This document shows, piece after piece, positions 45,417-53,519 of a stretch of 64,000 bases of DNA. This DNA comes from Nocardia yamanashiensis NBRC 100130. GTDB lineage: Bacteria; Actinomycetota; Actinomycetes; Mycobacteriales; Mycobacteriaceae. The stretch lies in NCBI RefSeq assembly GCF_001613325.1, contig NZ_BDCD01000018.1, positions 186,001 to 250,000 of the forward strand. Direction: 5' to 3'. The position numbers and the translations under genes are program-made. Each line of letters opens with the position of its first letter. Positions within the stretch are counted from its first letter, which is position 1. Under the pieces are notes generated by a model that saw nothing but the letters and a program-made list of their open reading frames with translations, made no database searches and was not told where the DNA came from.

Positions 45417-45446
45417 ACATTACACACGGGGTGGAGAGGGAACCAA
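45417..45446 (-). promoter_or_regulatory. Promoter of initiator tRNA copy 1
   Basis: Reading on the minus strand, TTGGTT (45446-45441) and TAATGT (45422-45417) are separated by 18 bases, and TAATGT ends 12 bases before the mature tRNA. Both hexamers and the spacing are kept in the second tRNA locus, although bases between them differ. Confidence 0.65.
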
Positions 45447-45535
45447 ATCGTCTGGTCAGGGCGGGTTTTGCGGGCGTGGTATCAATGAAATCGGCATGGT
45501 TGCCGGTGGAGTTCTCGCGGTTTCGAGGGATGGTT

Positions 45536-46411
45536 ATGACGATGCGGTTCCGGACCTTGCGGCTGGAGGTCGGTGCGGGGGTTGCGGTTGTCACGTTGAA
45601 CCGGCCTGAGCGGCGCAATGCGTTCACCGGGGAGATGGGTGCGGAATTGGCTGCGGCCTATGGGTATTGCGATGGGGCGGACGCGGTTCGGGTGGTGGTG
45701 CTGACCGGGGAGCCGCCCGCGTTCTGCGCGGGGGCGGATCTGGGGGCGGGTGATCGGACGTTCAGTGAGCCGGGTGCGGGGTTCAGTGCGGCGGGGGTCG
45801 GCTTGCCTGCCTGGCGGATTCGTAAGCCCGTGATCGCGGCGGTGAACGGGCATGCGCTGGGGATCGGGCTCACCATGGCCTTGCAGGCCGATATCTGCTT
45901 GATGGCGGAGGACGCCAAATACGGTGTGCTGCAGGTGCGCCGGGGCATGATCGGGGATGCGTATTCGCATTGGGTGCTGCCGCGGCTGGTCGGGGTGTCG
46001 CGGGCCGCCTACCTGCTGCTCACGGGGGCCACGTTCGACGGGCGGCGAGCCCGGGAGATGGGCTTGTGCCTGGAAGCGTTGCCGAATGACGAAGTGCTCG
46101 GCGCGGCAATGGAATTGGCGCGGGATATGGCGGTGAACGCCGCGCCGTTGGCGGTGGCCGCGAGCAAGCGGCTGTTGTGGGAGTCGTTCGAGAGCGATGC
46201 GGGGCGCGTGGGTCAGTTGGAGACCGACCTGCATTTGATGCTGATGGGTCACGAGGACGCCAAGGAGGGCGTGCGCGCGTTCCAGGAGCGCCGTGCTCCG
46301 AAGTGGTCGGGCAGCGCGAGCGAGCTCCCGGACGGCGATGGGATCGGTTCCAGCACAGCGTTTTTCAATCCCGAGACCGCACCCGATACAGAGCCCACGC
46401 CGGATCGCTGA
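45536..46411 (+). CDS. Enoyl-CoA hydratase/isomerase (crotonase) family protein
   Basis: A 291-residue crotonase-fold enzyme acting on acyl-CoA. LRLEVGAGVAVVTLNRPERR NAFTG, FCAGADLGAGD (first oxyanion segment) and VIAAVNGHALGIGLTMALQA DICLMAEDAKYG (second) are clear. The two Glu of true hydratases are not evident: the region reads RRGMIGDAYSHWVLPRLVG. It may therefore be an isomerase or another crotonase. ATG 45536 has GAGGG 6 bases upstream; ATG 45530 and 45542 share the frame. It stands alone between a tRNA and a convergent acyltransferase. Confidence 0.88.
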   Translation: MTMRFRTLRLEVGAGVAVVTLNRPERRNAFTGEMGAELAAAYGYCDGADAVRVVVLTGEPPAFCAGADLGAGDRTFSEPGAGFSAAGVGLPAWRIRKPVIAAVNGHALGIGLTMALQADICLMAEDAKYGVLQVRRGMIGDAYSHWVLPRLVGVSRAAYLLLTGATFDGRRAREMGLCLEALPNDEVLGAAMELARDMAVNAAPLAVAASKRLLWESFESDAGRVGQLETDLHLMLMGHEDAKEGVRAFQERRAPKWSGSASELPDGDGIGSSTAFFNPETAPDTEPTPDR

Positions 46412-46453
46412 GGTGCCGATCCGGCAGCACTGGAAATCCGCGAGGTCCCGGAA

Positions 46454-47710
46454 TCAACGCAGGGCGAGCAGCGCGGATTCGACTGCGGCGAGCCGCTTCC
46501 GGGTTTCCTCGGGGGCGACGGCCGCCCGCAGTTCGATGGCCAGCCGGTCCTGGAAGGTGGACAGAATGTAGGTGGCGGGCGGGCCGAACGCGGCTTCGGG
46601 ATCGACCGCGGCTTCGGTCATGACGGTGCGGAAGTCCTCGAATTCGAGGTTGTGTGGGCCGCGCAGCTCCGGCACCACGCCCCAGTTCGTGGAGATGACC
46701 CCGATGGGTCGCTCGTCGGCCGGCAGCTGCATCAACTGGGCGATTCGCGACCCCATATCGTCGTAGAACCGCAGGCCGGACTGGTGAATCGCCTGACTCT
46801 CCAAGTCTTTTCGCAGCTCGTCGGTGATGTCGCGGGCGATCGCCGGGGTGTCGGTGAGATCGCCGGTGGCCACGTAGGCGGCGAATCCCAGCGGATCGGT
46901 GGCGGCCGTGTTCTCGACCGGCGGGGTGATCCGGGTGCGCAGGTTCACCGGATAGCTGTAGGAGACCCGCTGCGGCGGCACCCCCGCGAATTCGGCCTCC
47001 ACGCGCAGGATCAGGGCGGAGAGCACGCCATTGAGCGTCGTCTCGTTGCGGCGGGCGTAGGCCAGCAGGTGCGCGGTGGCGGCGGAATCGAGACGGCAGC
47101 GCGCCGCCGCGATCTGGAACACGCGGACCCGGTCACCGCGCGGACCCGGCGGAAACGCCGGGGCATCACCTTCACCGACAGGTGCGGCGGACTGAATTCC
47201 ATTGTCCACCTTGGTGATTCCACGTTCTGCCAGCACCTGCTCCAGCGACTCCGGATACCCGCGCACCACGTCATCCACCGGCAGGCCCGCCACCGTATCG
47301 GTGTACAGCGACCACAGCTCCCCCAGCAGCGCGAGCGAGTGATACCCATCGGCGATGCTGTGATGGGTGAACAGCGTGACCGCGGCCCGGTCCCCGTCCT
47401 GAACCACCTGCAACCCGGACAGCACCCGGTTCTGATCAGCGCAGATATCGGACAGTACGGCGTCGATATCGCCCGCGCCGGCAACCACACCCGGCAACGG
47501 TCCCGGCCGGGCCACGATGGCGAATCCGTCCGCCTCGGCCTCCAGCGCCGCCGACAGCACCGGATACCGCCGCCGCAGCGCCGCGAAAGCCGTGGACAGC
47601 GCGGCGATATTCAGCTCGCCGCGCACCACCACGGAGTAGCCGATATACGCATTGGCCATGGCGAAGAATTTCTCACTCGGGTCGAGCGCTCGAATCCGGC
47701 CAGCCTGCAC
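46454..47710 (-). CDS. PapA5-like acyltransferase (condensation-domain fold)
   Basis: A 418-residue enzyme of the condensation/acyltransferase fold. The active-site motif is FTHHSIADGYHSLALLGELW (HHxxxDG). The N-terminus RALDPSEKFFAMANAYIGYS and the C-terminal SYPVNLRTRITPPVENTAAT run parallel to mycobacterial PapA5 (422 residues), which esterifies the diol of phthiocerol. PapA-type enzymes move acyl groups from carrier proteins or CoA to alcohols in lipid synthesis. There is no polyketide synthase in the window, so the acceptor is unknown. The start has a poor ribosome site. Confidence 0.84.
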   Translation of the reverse strand: MQAGRIRALDPSEKFFAMANAYIGYSVVVRGELNIAALSTAFAALRRRYPVLSAALEAEADGFAIVARPGPLPGVVAGAGDIDAVLSDICADQNRVLSGLQVVQDGDRAAVTLFTHHSIADGYHSLALLGELWSLYTDTVAGLPVDDVVRGYPESLEQVLAERGITKVDNGIQSAAPVGEGDAPAFPPGPRGDRVRVFQIAAARCRLDSAATAHLLAYARRNETTLNGVLSALILRVEAEFAGVPPQRVSYSYPVNLRTRITPPVENTAATDPLGFAAYVATGDLTDTPAIARDITDELRKDLESQAIHQSGLRFYDDMGSRIAQLMQLPADERPIGVISTNWGVVPELRGPHNLEFEDFRTVMTEAAVDPEAAFGPPATYILSTFQDRLAIELRAAVAPEETRKRLAAVESALLALR

Positions 47711-47835
47711 TGGTGCTCCTCATCGCCGAAATGTCTTGTGCGGCACCGGGTGGACCGCTACGGCGACCAGGATATAGACGCGCTCGGCGCGCGGCCGCCG
47801 GGTGAGATCGATACCACCCAGCAGCCCGTACCGGC

Positions 47836-48447
47836 CTAGGTCACCGAGTCCAGCGAGGAGAAGACGACGACATTGGACAGGTAGCTCTTGGCGTTCTGAT
47901 CGAACTGGCCGCCGCAGGTCACCACCTGCAGGGTCGCGCCGCCGCGGGAACCGTAGACGAGCTGATCCGGGAATTCGGACTTCTGGTACATGCGCACGTC
48001 GGTGACCTTGAAGTGCGCGATCTTGCCGTCCGCGCGGGTCACGTCGATCAGGTCACCGGGCTTGACCTTCTTGAGCGCGAAGAAGATGCCCTCGCCCTGA
48101 TAGGAGTCGACGTGGCCGAGGATGACCGCCGAACCCTGCTCGCCCGGGGCGGGGCCCTGCTGGTACCAGCCCGCCTGCCGGTAGTCGGCGGGGACCTGGA
48201 CGGTGCCGTCGGCATTGAGCCCCAGCGAGATCAGCGAACCAGACGCGCCGATGGAGGAGATGGTGAACGCCGTGGGCGTCGACCGGCTGATCGCCGGGGC
48301 GGTCTGCACCGCCGAGGTGGTGGTGACGGTCGAGGCCGCTGGGGTGCTGTCGGAGGAGCAGCCCGCGGTCAGGACCGAGGTGAGCGCCACCGCCGCGGCG
48401 AGGACGCCGAATCGGATTCGCCCGGCGCGCAGCATGTTTCGGCTCAC
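47836..48447 (-). CDS. Class F-like sortase, predicted lipoprotein
   Basis: A 203-residue exported transpeptidase-like protein. A signal sequence ends in a lipobox LTAGC (Cys 30), then a Ser/Thr-rich linker (to ~65). The sortase barrel starts at AFTISSIGASGSLISLGLNA DG, with the catalytic His in AVILGHVDSYQGEGIFF and the Cys in ATLQVVTCGGQFD. The Arg usually found just after the Cys, in YRxNVVV, here reads YLSNVVVF, so activity is not assured. Its start overlaps the end of the repeat-protein gene by 4 bases, so the repeat protein is its likely partner or substrate. Confidence 0.85.
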   Translation of the reverse strand: MSRNMLRAGRIRFGVLAAAVALTSVLTAGCSSDSTPAASTVTTTSAVQTAPAISRSTPTAFTISSIGASGSLISLGLNADGTVQVPADYRQAGWYQQGPAPGEQGSAVILGHVDSYQGEGIFFALKKVKPGDLIDVTRADGKIAHFKVTDVRMYQKSEFPDQLVYGSRGGATLQVVTCGGQFDQNAKSYLSNVVVFSSLDSVT

Positions 48448-49406
48448 TTCGCGCTCACCTGAGCGGCCATGCCGCCCGCACCGGTTTCGGGTGCGCCCTT
48501 GGGAATCACGTAGCCGCCCTGCGGAACCAGGTCGGTGACCGCGGGGCCGCCGGTCATGCCTACGGTCGCGTTCGCGGGAATCGTCATGCCGTACACGGTG
48601 TCCGCACCCGCCGCACCGGATCCGGCGACGACTAGGTCGATGCCGCCCAGGCCGCCGGTCTGCGCACCACCGCCTACGGTCCCGCCGACACCGACAGTGC
48701 CACCGGTCTGGACTCCGCCACCGACAGTGCCACCCACACCGACATTGCCACCGGTCTGCGCACCGCCACCGACGGTCCCGCCGACACCGACGTTCCCACC
48801 GGTCTGCGCACCGCCACCGACGGTCCCGCCCACACCGACGTTCCCACCGGTCTGCGCGCCACCGCCGACGGTCCCGCCCACACCGACATTGCCGCCGGTC
48901 TGCGCATCGCCACCGACGGTCCCGCCGACACCGACGTTCCCACCGGTCTGGGCATCGCCGCCGACGGTCCCGCCGACACCGACATTGCCGCCGGTCTGCG
49001 CGCCGCCACCGACAGTGCCTCCGGCTCCGCCATTTCCGCCGGTCTGGGCGCCGCCACCGACGGTCCCGCCGACACCGACGTCCCCGCCGGTCTGCGCGCC
49101 ACCGCCGACAGTGCCACCGGCCCCGGCAGTGCCGCCGGTCTGCGCACCGCCACCGACGGTGCCACCCACACCGCCGTTTCCGCCGGTTTGAGCGCCGCCA
49201 CCGACGGTGCCGCCGACACCGCCGCCGCCACCGGCCTGTACGTCGACGCCGACGTTCACTCCCCCGGTGCCGACGCCCACATCCACCCCCACTCCGAGGC
49301 CGGGCGCCGGATTCGTCGTGGTGGCGGGGTCCGCTGCGGCCGATGCCGCACAGAGCGCGACCGCGGTGGCTACGGCCAACGCGGTGGTGAATGTCCTTGC
49401 CGACAC
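48444..49406 (-). CDS. Secreted glycine-rich repeat protein coupled to the sortase
   Basis: A 320-residue exported protein. The GTG 49406 opens a signal peptide (SARTFTTALAVATAVALCAA SAAADP). After a Gly/Val segment come twelve tandem 16-residue units of the type NVGVGGTVGGGAQTGG. The C-terminal ~65 residues are unique (LVVAGSGAAGADTVYGMTIP, VPQGGYVIPKGAPETGAGG). That APETG motif resembles an LPxTG sorting signal but has no following membrane helix or basic tail, as in some proteins paired with class F sortases. Overlap with the sortase gene suggests they work together at the surface. Repeat number may vary between strains. Confidence 0.85.
   Translation of the reverse strand: MSARTFTTALAVATAVALCAASAAADPATTTNPAPGLGVGVDVGVGTGGVNVGVDVQAGGGGGVGGTVGGGAQTGGNGGVGGTVGGGAQTGGTAGAGGTVGGGAQTGGDVGVGGTVGGGAQTGGNGGAGGTVGGGAQTGGNVGVGGTVGGDAQTGGNVGVGGTVGGDAQTGGNVGVGGTVGGGAQTGGNVGVGGTVGGGAQTGGNVGVGGTVGGGAQTGGNVGVGGTVGGGVQTGGTVGVGGTVGGGAQTGGLGGIDLVVAGSGAAGADTVYGMTIPANATVGMTGGPAVTDLVPQGGYVIPKGAPETGAGGMAAQVSAK
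48651..49226 (-). repeat. Tandem array of twelve 48-base coding repeats
   Basis: Twelve in-frame units of 48 bases encode the 16-residue repeats of the secreted protein. Units 6-11 from the N-terminal side are nearly identical (NVGVGG start); the outer units diverge (NGG, TAG, DVG). Two units have GGDAQ and one GGVQ in place of GGGAQ. The bases differ mostly at third positions, so the array is under protein-level selection. Confidence 0.92.
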
Positions 49407-49572
49407 TTTTTTATTCGCTTCCAGAAGAGGGGTCCGACACCCCGTTCGTCGGCGCAACCGTGCCGGTTGTTAGCCGGATTCGGTACCAATCCGAGCAATT
49501 GCGGCAAATTGGGAGCATTACAGACTGGACGTTTGTTCAATCCCTATGGGGTACACCGGGACCGCAATCGAT

Positions 49573-50340
49573 CTACCCGGCGGTTCGCGCCACCACGAAA
49601 ACCCGGCGGAACGGAAGCCAGGTGGTGCCATCGGGTTGCGGTGGGTACGCGGCGGTCAGCATGGGGGCCAGCTCCGCCCGGAATTCCGCCCATTCGGCAG
49701 CGTCGAGGAGTTCGCGGACCGGGGTCAGCGCGGTGCCGGCGACCCATTCCAGCACCGGGTCCGGACCGGTCAGGCGCTGGAGATAGGTCGTCTCCCAGGC
49801 ATCGACCGCACAGCCCGCCGCGGTCAGCAGCCCGGCATAGCCCACCGGGTCGAGGACCGCGCGCGGTTCCAGCAGGTTCGCGGCGGCCAGCCTTGCGCGC
49901 CAGGCCGCGGTTCCCGCGAGCTCGCGGATGGCGAGATGCGATGGCGCGTCGAAGTTCCCGGGCACCTGGAAGGCGATCCACGCACCGGCGGGCAGCTCAC
50001 CCGCCCAGCGAACCACCAGATCTTGATGGCCGGGCACCCACTGCAGTACCGCATTGGAAACCACCACATCGGTGTCCGCGCGCGGCCGCCAATCCCGGAC
50101 ATCCTCGAGCTCGGCCTCGATGCCGCGGGCGCGGGCGGCGGCGACCATCTCGGGTGAGGCGTCGGAAGCCTCGATCTCGGCTCCGGGCCAGCGCGCACCG
50201 AGCGTCACGGTCAAATTGCCGGGGCCACAGCCCAAATCCACCACCCGGCGCGGGCGGTCGGCGCGCACCCGATCGAGCAGATCGAAGAACGGCCGGGCGC
50301 GATGATCGTCGAAGGCCAGGTACTGCTTCGGATCCCACAT
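49573..50340 (-). CDS. tam: Trans-aconitate 2-methyltransferase
   Basis: A 255-residue SAM-dependent methyltransferase. MWDPKQYLAFDDHRARPFFD LL, the SAM loop VVDLGCGPGNLTVTLGARWP GAEIEASDASPEMV, VVVSNAVLQWVPGHQDLV, VPGNFDAPSH and VWETTYLQ-type endings match M. tuberculosis Rv0294 closely over the full length (261 residues). It methylates trans-aconitate, a spontaneous inhibitor of the citrate cycle. ATG 50340 is the family start; GTG 50349 adds three residues. It is monocistronic. Confidence 0.92.
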   Translation of the reverse strand: MWDPKQYLAFDDHRARPFFDLLDRVRADRPRRVVDLGCGPGNLTVTLGARWPGAEIEASDASPEMVAAARARGIEAELEDVRDWRPRADTDVVVSNAVLQWVPGHQDLVVRWAGELPAGAWIAFQVPGNFDAPSHLAIRELAGTAAWRARLAAANLLEPRAVLDPVGYAGLLTAAGCAVDAWETTYLQRLTGPDPVLEWVAGTALTPVRELLDAAEWAEFRAELAPMLTAAYPPQPDGTTWLPFRRVFVVARTAG

Positions 50341-50376
50341 GACCGCCACGCTAGTCGCGCCGGGCGCGGCCGGAGT

Positions 50377-51510
50377 TCAGGACAGCCAGGGTTCGCCGCG
50401 CAACGGCCGGTCGTCGAGGGCGCGGCGTTCGTTGTCGCGCAGGCGCGGTTCGTAGTGCGCGAAAAAGACCTTGCCGACCAGATCACGGCGGCTGCGGACG
50501 CCGGTCTTGTCGAAAATGCTCTTGAGATGCTGCTGCACGGTGTACGCGGAAAGCACCAGCTCCGTGGCGATCTGGGAGGTGGACGCGCCCTGCAGCACCA
50601 GGCGGGTGACGTCCTTCTCGCGTTCGGTCAGGCCGTAGGCGGACATCAGCAGCGGGTACAGGCGGCCGGGGTGGGCGGGCTCGATGATGACGGCGACGCG
50701 CCGGTCGCCGGTCGAATTCAGGCAGGCGCCGTGCAGGACCACCCAGGTCCCGGCATGCGACAGCACCCGGGTCACGGTGATCTCGCCGCGGTCCGGATGG
50801 TCGGCGGCGCGCAGGGCACGCCCGGCCAGGGTGAGCACGCAGGAGGGCAGGCGTCCCGAATCCCGGTCGCCGTCCGGCAGTTCCGCGAGCCAGCGATCGA
50901 CGCCGGGCGTACTGGATTCGATATTCCCCTCGCGGTCGAGGATGAGCAGGCCGGGCGCATCGGCGCAGTCGGGTTGCCGGGCCTGGCCCAGCAGCAGGGC
51001 GGCGCGGGCGCCTTCGGCGAGCGCGGGCGAGACGGTGCGCACGAAACTCTGCTCGGCGGCGGAGAACAGGGGTTCGCCGGGCGCGCGGTACAGCGCGAGC
51101 GCGCCCCACACCTCACCGGATCGCGTCCGCAGGCGGGTGACCATTTCCTGGTCGCCGCCCATCGTCATATTGCGGTGCCAGCGCGGACTGCTGGACGGGT
51201 CGCCGTTCGTGGCCTCGTACAGGGTGGACAGGCCGGAGGGCGAACGGGCCACGTCCGCAAGCTGATTGACGTCGTCGGCGTAGTACTCGCTGACCAGCCA
51301 TTCGCCCGGGAACTCGTCCAGGCCGTGATGGAAGTGGCTGGTCATCAGCAGCGACGCCGGATCCAGGGTGTAGAAGCAGGGGGTCCAATAGTGGGGCACG
51401 GCGTCCGCGAGCACCTCGGTCGTCGCCTGCCACAGCGACACCAGATCGCGCGGTTCGGCGCACAGCCGGGTGATCTTGTCCGCTGCGCGCCGGTAGCTAT
51501 CCGCGCTCAT
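50377..51510 (-). CDS. LuxR-family regulator with GAF-like sensor
   Basis: A 377-residue cytoplasmic regulator. The C-terminal LuxR helix-turn-helix is YGLTEREKDVTRLVLQGAST SQIATELVLSAYTVQQHLKS IFDKTGVRSRRDLVGKVF. The ~300 N-terminal residues include a GAF-like unit (CFYTLDPASLLMTSHFHHGL, EVWGALALYRAPGEPLFSAA EQSFVRTVSPALAEGA) and a PAS-like stretch (GLLILDREGNIESSTPGVDR W). It is divergent from the nitroreductase-like/MBL pair at 51619-52902, with 108 bases between starts; control of that pair is likely. Confidence 0.9.
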   Translation of the reverse strand: MSADSYRRAADKITRLCAEPRDLVSLWQATTEVLADAVPHYWTPCFYTLDPASLLMTSHFHHGLDEFPGEWLVSEYYADDVNQLADVARSPSGLSTLYEATNGDPSSSPRWHRNMTMGGDQEMVTRLRTRSGEVWGALALYRAPGEPLFSAAEQSFVRTVSPALAEGARAALLLGQARQPDCADAPGLLILDREGNIESSTPGVDRWLAELPDGDRDSGRLPSCVLTLAGRALRAADHPDRGEITVTRVLSHAGTWVVLHGACLNSTGDRRVAVIIEPAHPGRLYPLLMSAYGLTEREKDVTRLVLQGASTSQIATELVLSAYTVQQHLKSIFDKTGVRSRRDLVGKVFFAHYEPRLRDNERRALDDRPLRGEPWLS

Positions 51511-51618
51511 CAACCCACCGTACGACCCGGCGCACCGGCGGGAAATGCCATGTTTCTGGTATTCCGGCGCGGACCGCGGCTTCCTAACGTCATCGCTATC
51601 GGACATGAGGAGATCGCG

Positions 51619-52092
51619 ATGACCACGACAACGAAACCCAAGGTCCGGCTGGCCCCGCCACCGCCGGCGCTGATGCGCGTGATCAACCCGGCGGTCCGGC
51701 GGATCCTCGCCGATCCGCGGCTCGGCCGGCGCTTCAGCCTGCAGGCGCTGCTCGAATTCACCGGGCGCCGCAGCGGGAAGACCCTGCGGGTACCGATCTG
51801 CCTGCACACCATCGACGGGGTGCCGACGGTGTTCACCGAGCGGGCGTGGCGGCTGAACTTCACCGATCCCGCCCCGGTCACGGTCACCCGGCAGGGGCGG
51901 GTCCGGCGCGGGCGCGCGGTGCTGCTGCATCCGACGCCGGAGCAGCTGGGCGCGGCCCTGCGGCAGGCGCTCGATCACGGCGCTTCGCCGTTCGAACTCG
52001 GGTTGAAGGTGAGCCGCGGGCACGACCCGAGCGCCGCGGAGCTGTCGGCCATCGCACGCGGAATGATCCGCGTCGACTTCGACGAGGAGTGA
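51619..52092 (+). CDS. F420-binding nitroreductase-like protein (DDN/DUF385 fold)
   Basis: A 157-residue split-barrel protein. MRVINPAVRRILADPRLGRR and LLEFTGRRSGKTLRVPICLH TIDGVPTVFTERAWRLNFTD PAPVTVTRQGRVRRG are the typical blocks of deazaflavin-dependent reductases related to mycobacterial Ddn. The GGAG at 51609-51612 precedes the ATG. Ddn-type proteins use reduced F420 to reduce quinones or other acceptors. It is first in an operon with an MBL-fold gene, 6 bases apart, and lies opposite a LuxR gene. Confidence 0.86.
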   Translation: MTTTTKPKVRLAPPPPALMRVINPAVRRILADPRLGRRFSLQALLEFTGRRSGKTLRVPICLHTIDGVPTVFTERAWRLNFTDPAPVTVTRQGRVRRGRAVLLHPTPEQLGAALRQALDHGASPFELGLKVSRGHDPSAAELSAIARGMIRVDFDEE

Positions 52093-52098
52093 GATCCC

Positions 52099-52902
52099 AT
52101 GGAAATCAACAGGATCGGGCGCGATATCAGCGTGCTCGGCGACTGTCAGCCGGTGCCCGGCATCGGGTTCGTGCCGGTGAACGCCTTCGTATTGCACGCG
52201 GCCGAGCCGGTGCTCATCGATACCGGGCTGCCCGGCCGGGATTTCCTGGATGCGCTGGGTTCGGTGCTGGATCCGGCCGACCTGGAATGGATTTGGATCA
52301 CGCACCCGGATCGCGATCACACGGGGGCGCTGCGCGGACTGCTCGACGCCGCGCCGCACGCCCGATTGATCACGACCTTTCTCGGGATGGGACTCATGTC
52401 GATGGAGGGTCCGCTGCCGATGGAGCGGATCTACCTGTTGAACCCGGGGCAGTCCCTGGACGTCGGCGACCGCCGGCTGACCGCCTTCCGGCCGCCGTTG
52501 TTCGACAATCCTTCGACCACGGGGTGTTACGACGAGCTGACGGGGACCTGCTTCAGTTCGGATTGCTTCGGCGCGCCCATGCCGTCGGCGGAACTCGCGA
52601 CCTGCCCCGACGTCGGGTATCTCGGCGAGGCGGAATTGCGTGAGCGGCAGACGCTGTGGGCGACCGTGGACAGTCCGTGGGTGCACAGCGTGGATCGGGG
52701 CAAGTACCTCGAAACCGTGTACGCGTTGCGGGCATTCGATGCTGGCAGGATTCTCGGCACGCACCTGCCGCCCGCGACCGGGCGCACCGCCGAGTTTCTG
52801 GACATGCTCGCCGCGGTGCCGGACGCGAGCCCGTTCGTCGGGCCCGACCAGGCAGCGCTCGAACAACTGCTCGCCACCTTCGAACCGACGGGACCGGCCT
52901 GA
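52099..52902 (+). CDS. MBL-fold protein resembling the diiron (ODP) domain of flavodiiron proteins
   Basis: A 267-residue cytoplasmic metal protein. NAFVLHAAEPVLIDTGLPGR, WIWITHPDRDHTGAL (metal block HxDxDH), LTGTCFSSDCFGAPMPS and RILGTHLPPATG track the flavodiiron motifs HxExDH, LFSxDAFG and the distal His. The fourth ligand, His in LHWP of flavodiiron enzymes, reads LFDNP here. No flavodoxin domain is attached. It could be an O2- or NO-reactive diiron protein fed by the F420 protein in front of it, or another MBL hydrolase. Six bases separate the two genes. Confidence 0.82.
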   Translation: MEINRIGRDISVLGDCQPVPGIGFVPVNAFVLHAAEPVLIDTGLPGRDFLDALGSVLDPADLEWIWITHPDRDHTGALRGLLDAAPHARLITTFLGMGLMSMEGPLPMERIYLLNPGQSLDVGDRRLTAFRPPLFDNPSTTGCYDELTGTCFSSDCFGAPMPSAELATCPDVGYLGEAELRERQTLWATVDSPWVHSVDRGKYLETVYALRAFDAGRILGTHLPPATGRTAEFLDMLAAVPDASPFVGPDQAALEQLLATFEPTGPA

Positions 52903-52931
52903 AACATCTTGCCGTGGTGGGTGTTTCGATC

Positions 52932-53519
52932 CTAGCTGCGTTCGCGTGCACTGCCCGCCGCCGCGAGCAGCAGCGGTTCCAGTTCGGCGGCGACCTGCTC
53001 CAGGGGTTGCAGCGAACGTTCGACACGGCAGAGGACAATCGCGCCCTCGATCGCCGAAAGTATCAGGTTGGCAAGGCTTTCGGCGCGCGCGACGGGTACG
53101 CCGGCGTCGGTGAGCGAGGCCGTCAGCGCCGTGCGCCAGCGGGCCAGGATGAGCGCGACATCGGCGTGCAGGGCACGATCGTCCTCGGTGCCGCCGACCG
53201 CGACCGCGAAAGCCGGGCAGACGGCGTGGAAATCACCGGCGGACAGCAGCTTTCGCCAGAATTCGACGAACGCGCGCAGGGTTTCCCGCGGGCCGCCCGG
53301 CGCTGATCGCTCGATGAGCGCGGCAATGGCGTCGGCGGACAATTGCAGGCTCTCGCTCAGCAATTGCCTGCGCCCACCGGGGAAGTGGTGGTAGACCGAA
53401 CCGCGCGGCGCACCGGTCCGGGCCAGCACGGCATCGATGGTGACGCCCGCCGAACCGCGTTCCCGCAGCAGTTCGACGCCGCCCACCAGCATCTTCCGCT
53501 TGGTCTCACCGCGCGCCAC
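52932..53519 (-). CDS. TetR-family repressor (LmrA/YxaF-like)
   Basis: A 195-residue regulator with N-terminal GETKRKMLVGGVELLRERGS AGVTIDAVLARTGAPRGSVY HHFPGGRRQLL. The C-terminal part (FHAVCPAFAVAVGGTEDDRA LHADVALILARWR) is of the LmrA/YxaF subgroup, which senses aromatic compounds. Its GTG start directly follows the stop of the SRPBCC gene (TGAGTG), so the two are co-translated. A candidate operator lies upstream of the SRPBCC gene at 54052-54069. Confidence 0.9.
   Translation of the reverse strand: MARGETKRKMLVGGVELLRERGSAGVTIDAVLARTGAPRGSVYHHFPGGRRQLLSESLQLSADAIAALIERSAPGGPRETLRAFVEFWRKLLSAGDFHAVCPAFAVAVGGTEDDRALHADVALILARWRTALTASLTDAGVPVARAESLANLILSAIEGAIVLCRVERSLQPLEQVAAELEPLLLAAAGSARERS

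Noticed and set aside
45350..45427. Shared peptide (CNVVFTDAGWSSSVARWAHN...) at the start of two long minus-strand frames
   Set aside because: It is a translation through the two identical tRNA genes and their promoters, not a protein homology.
48651..49226. Regular ~48-base repeats that could suggest a CRISPR array
   Set aside because: No variable spacers; every unit is in frame within one secreted protein and varies at third codon positions.
52904..52927. GAAACA ... TGTTTC inverted repeat between the MBL and TetR genes
   Set aside because: Only a 6-base stem without a T run; could be a weak terminator but not distinguishable from chance.
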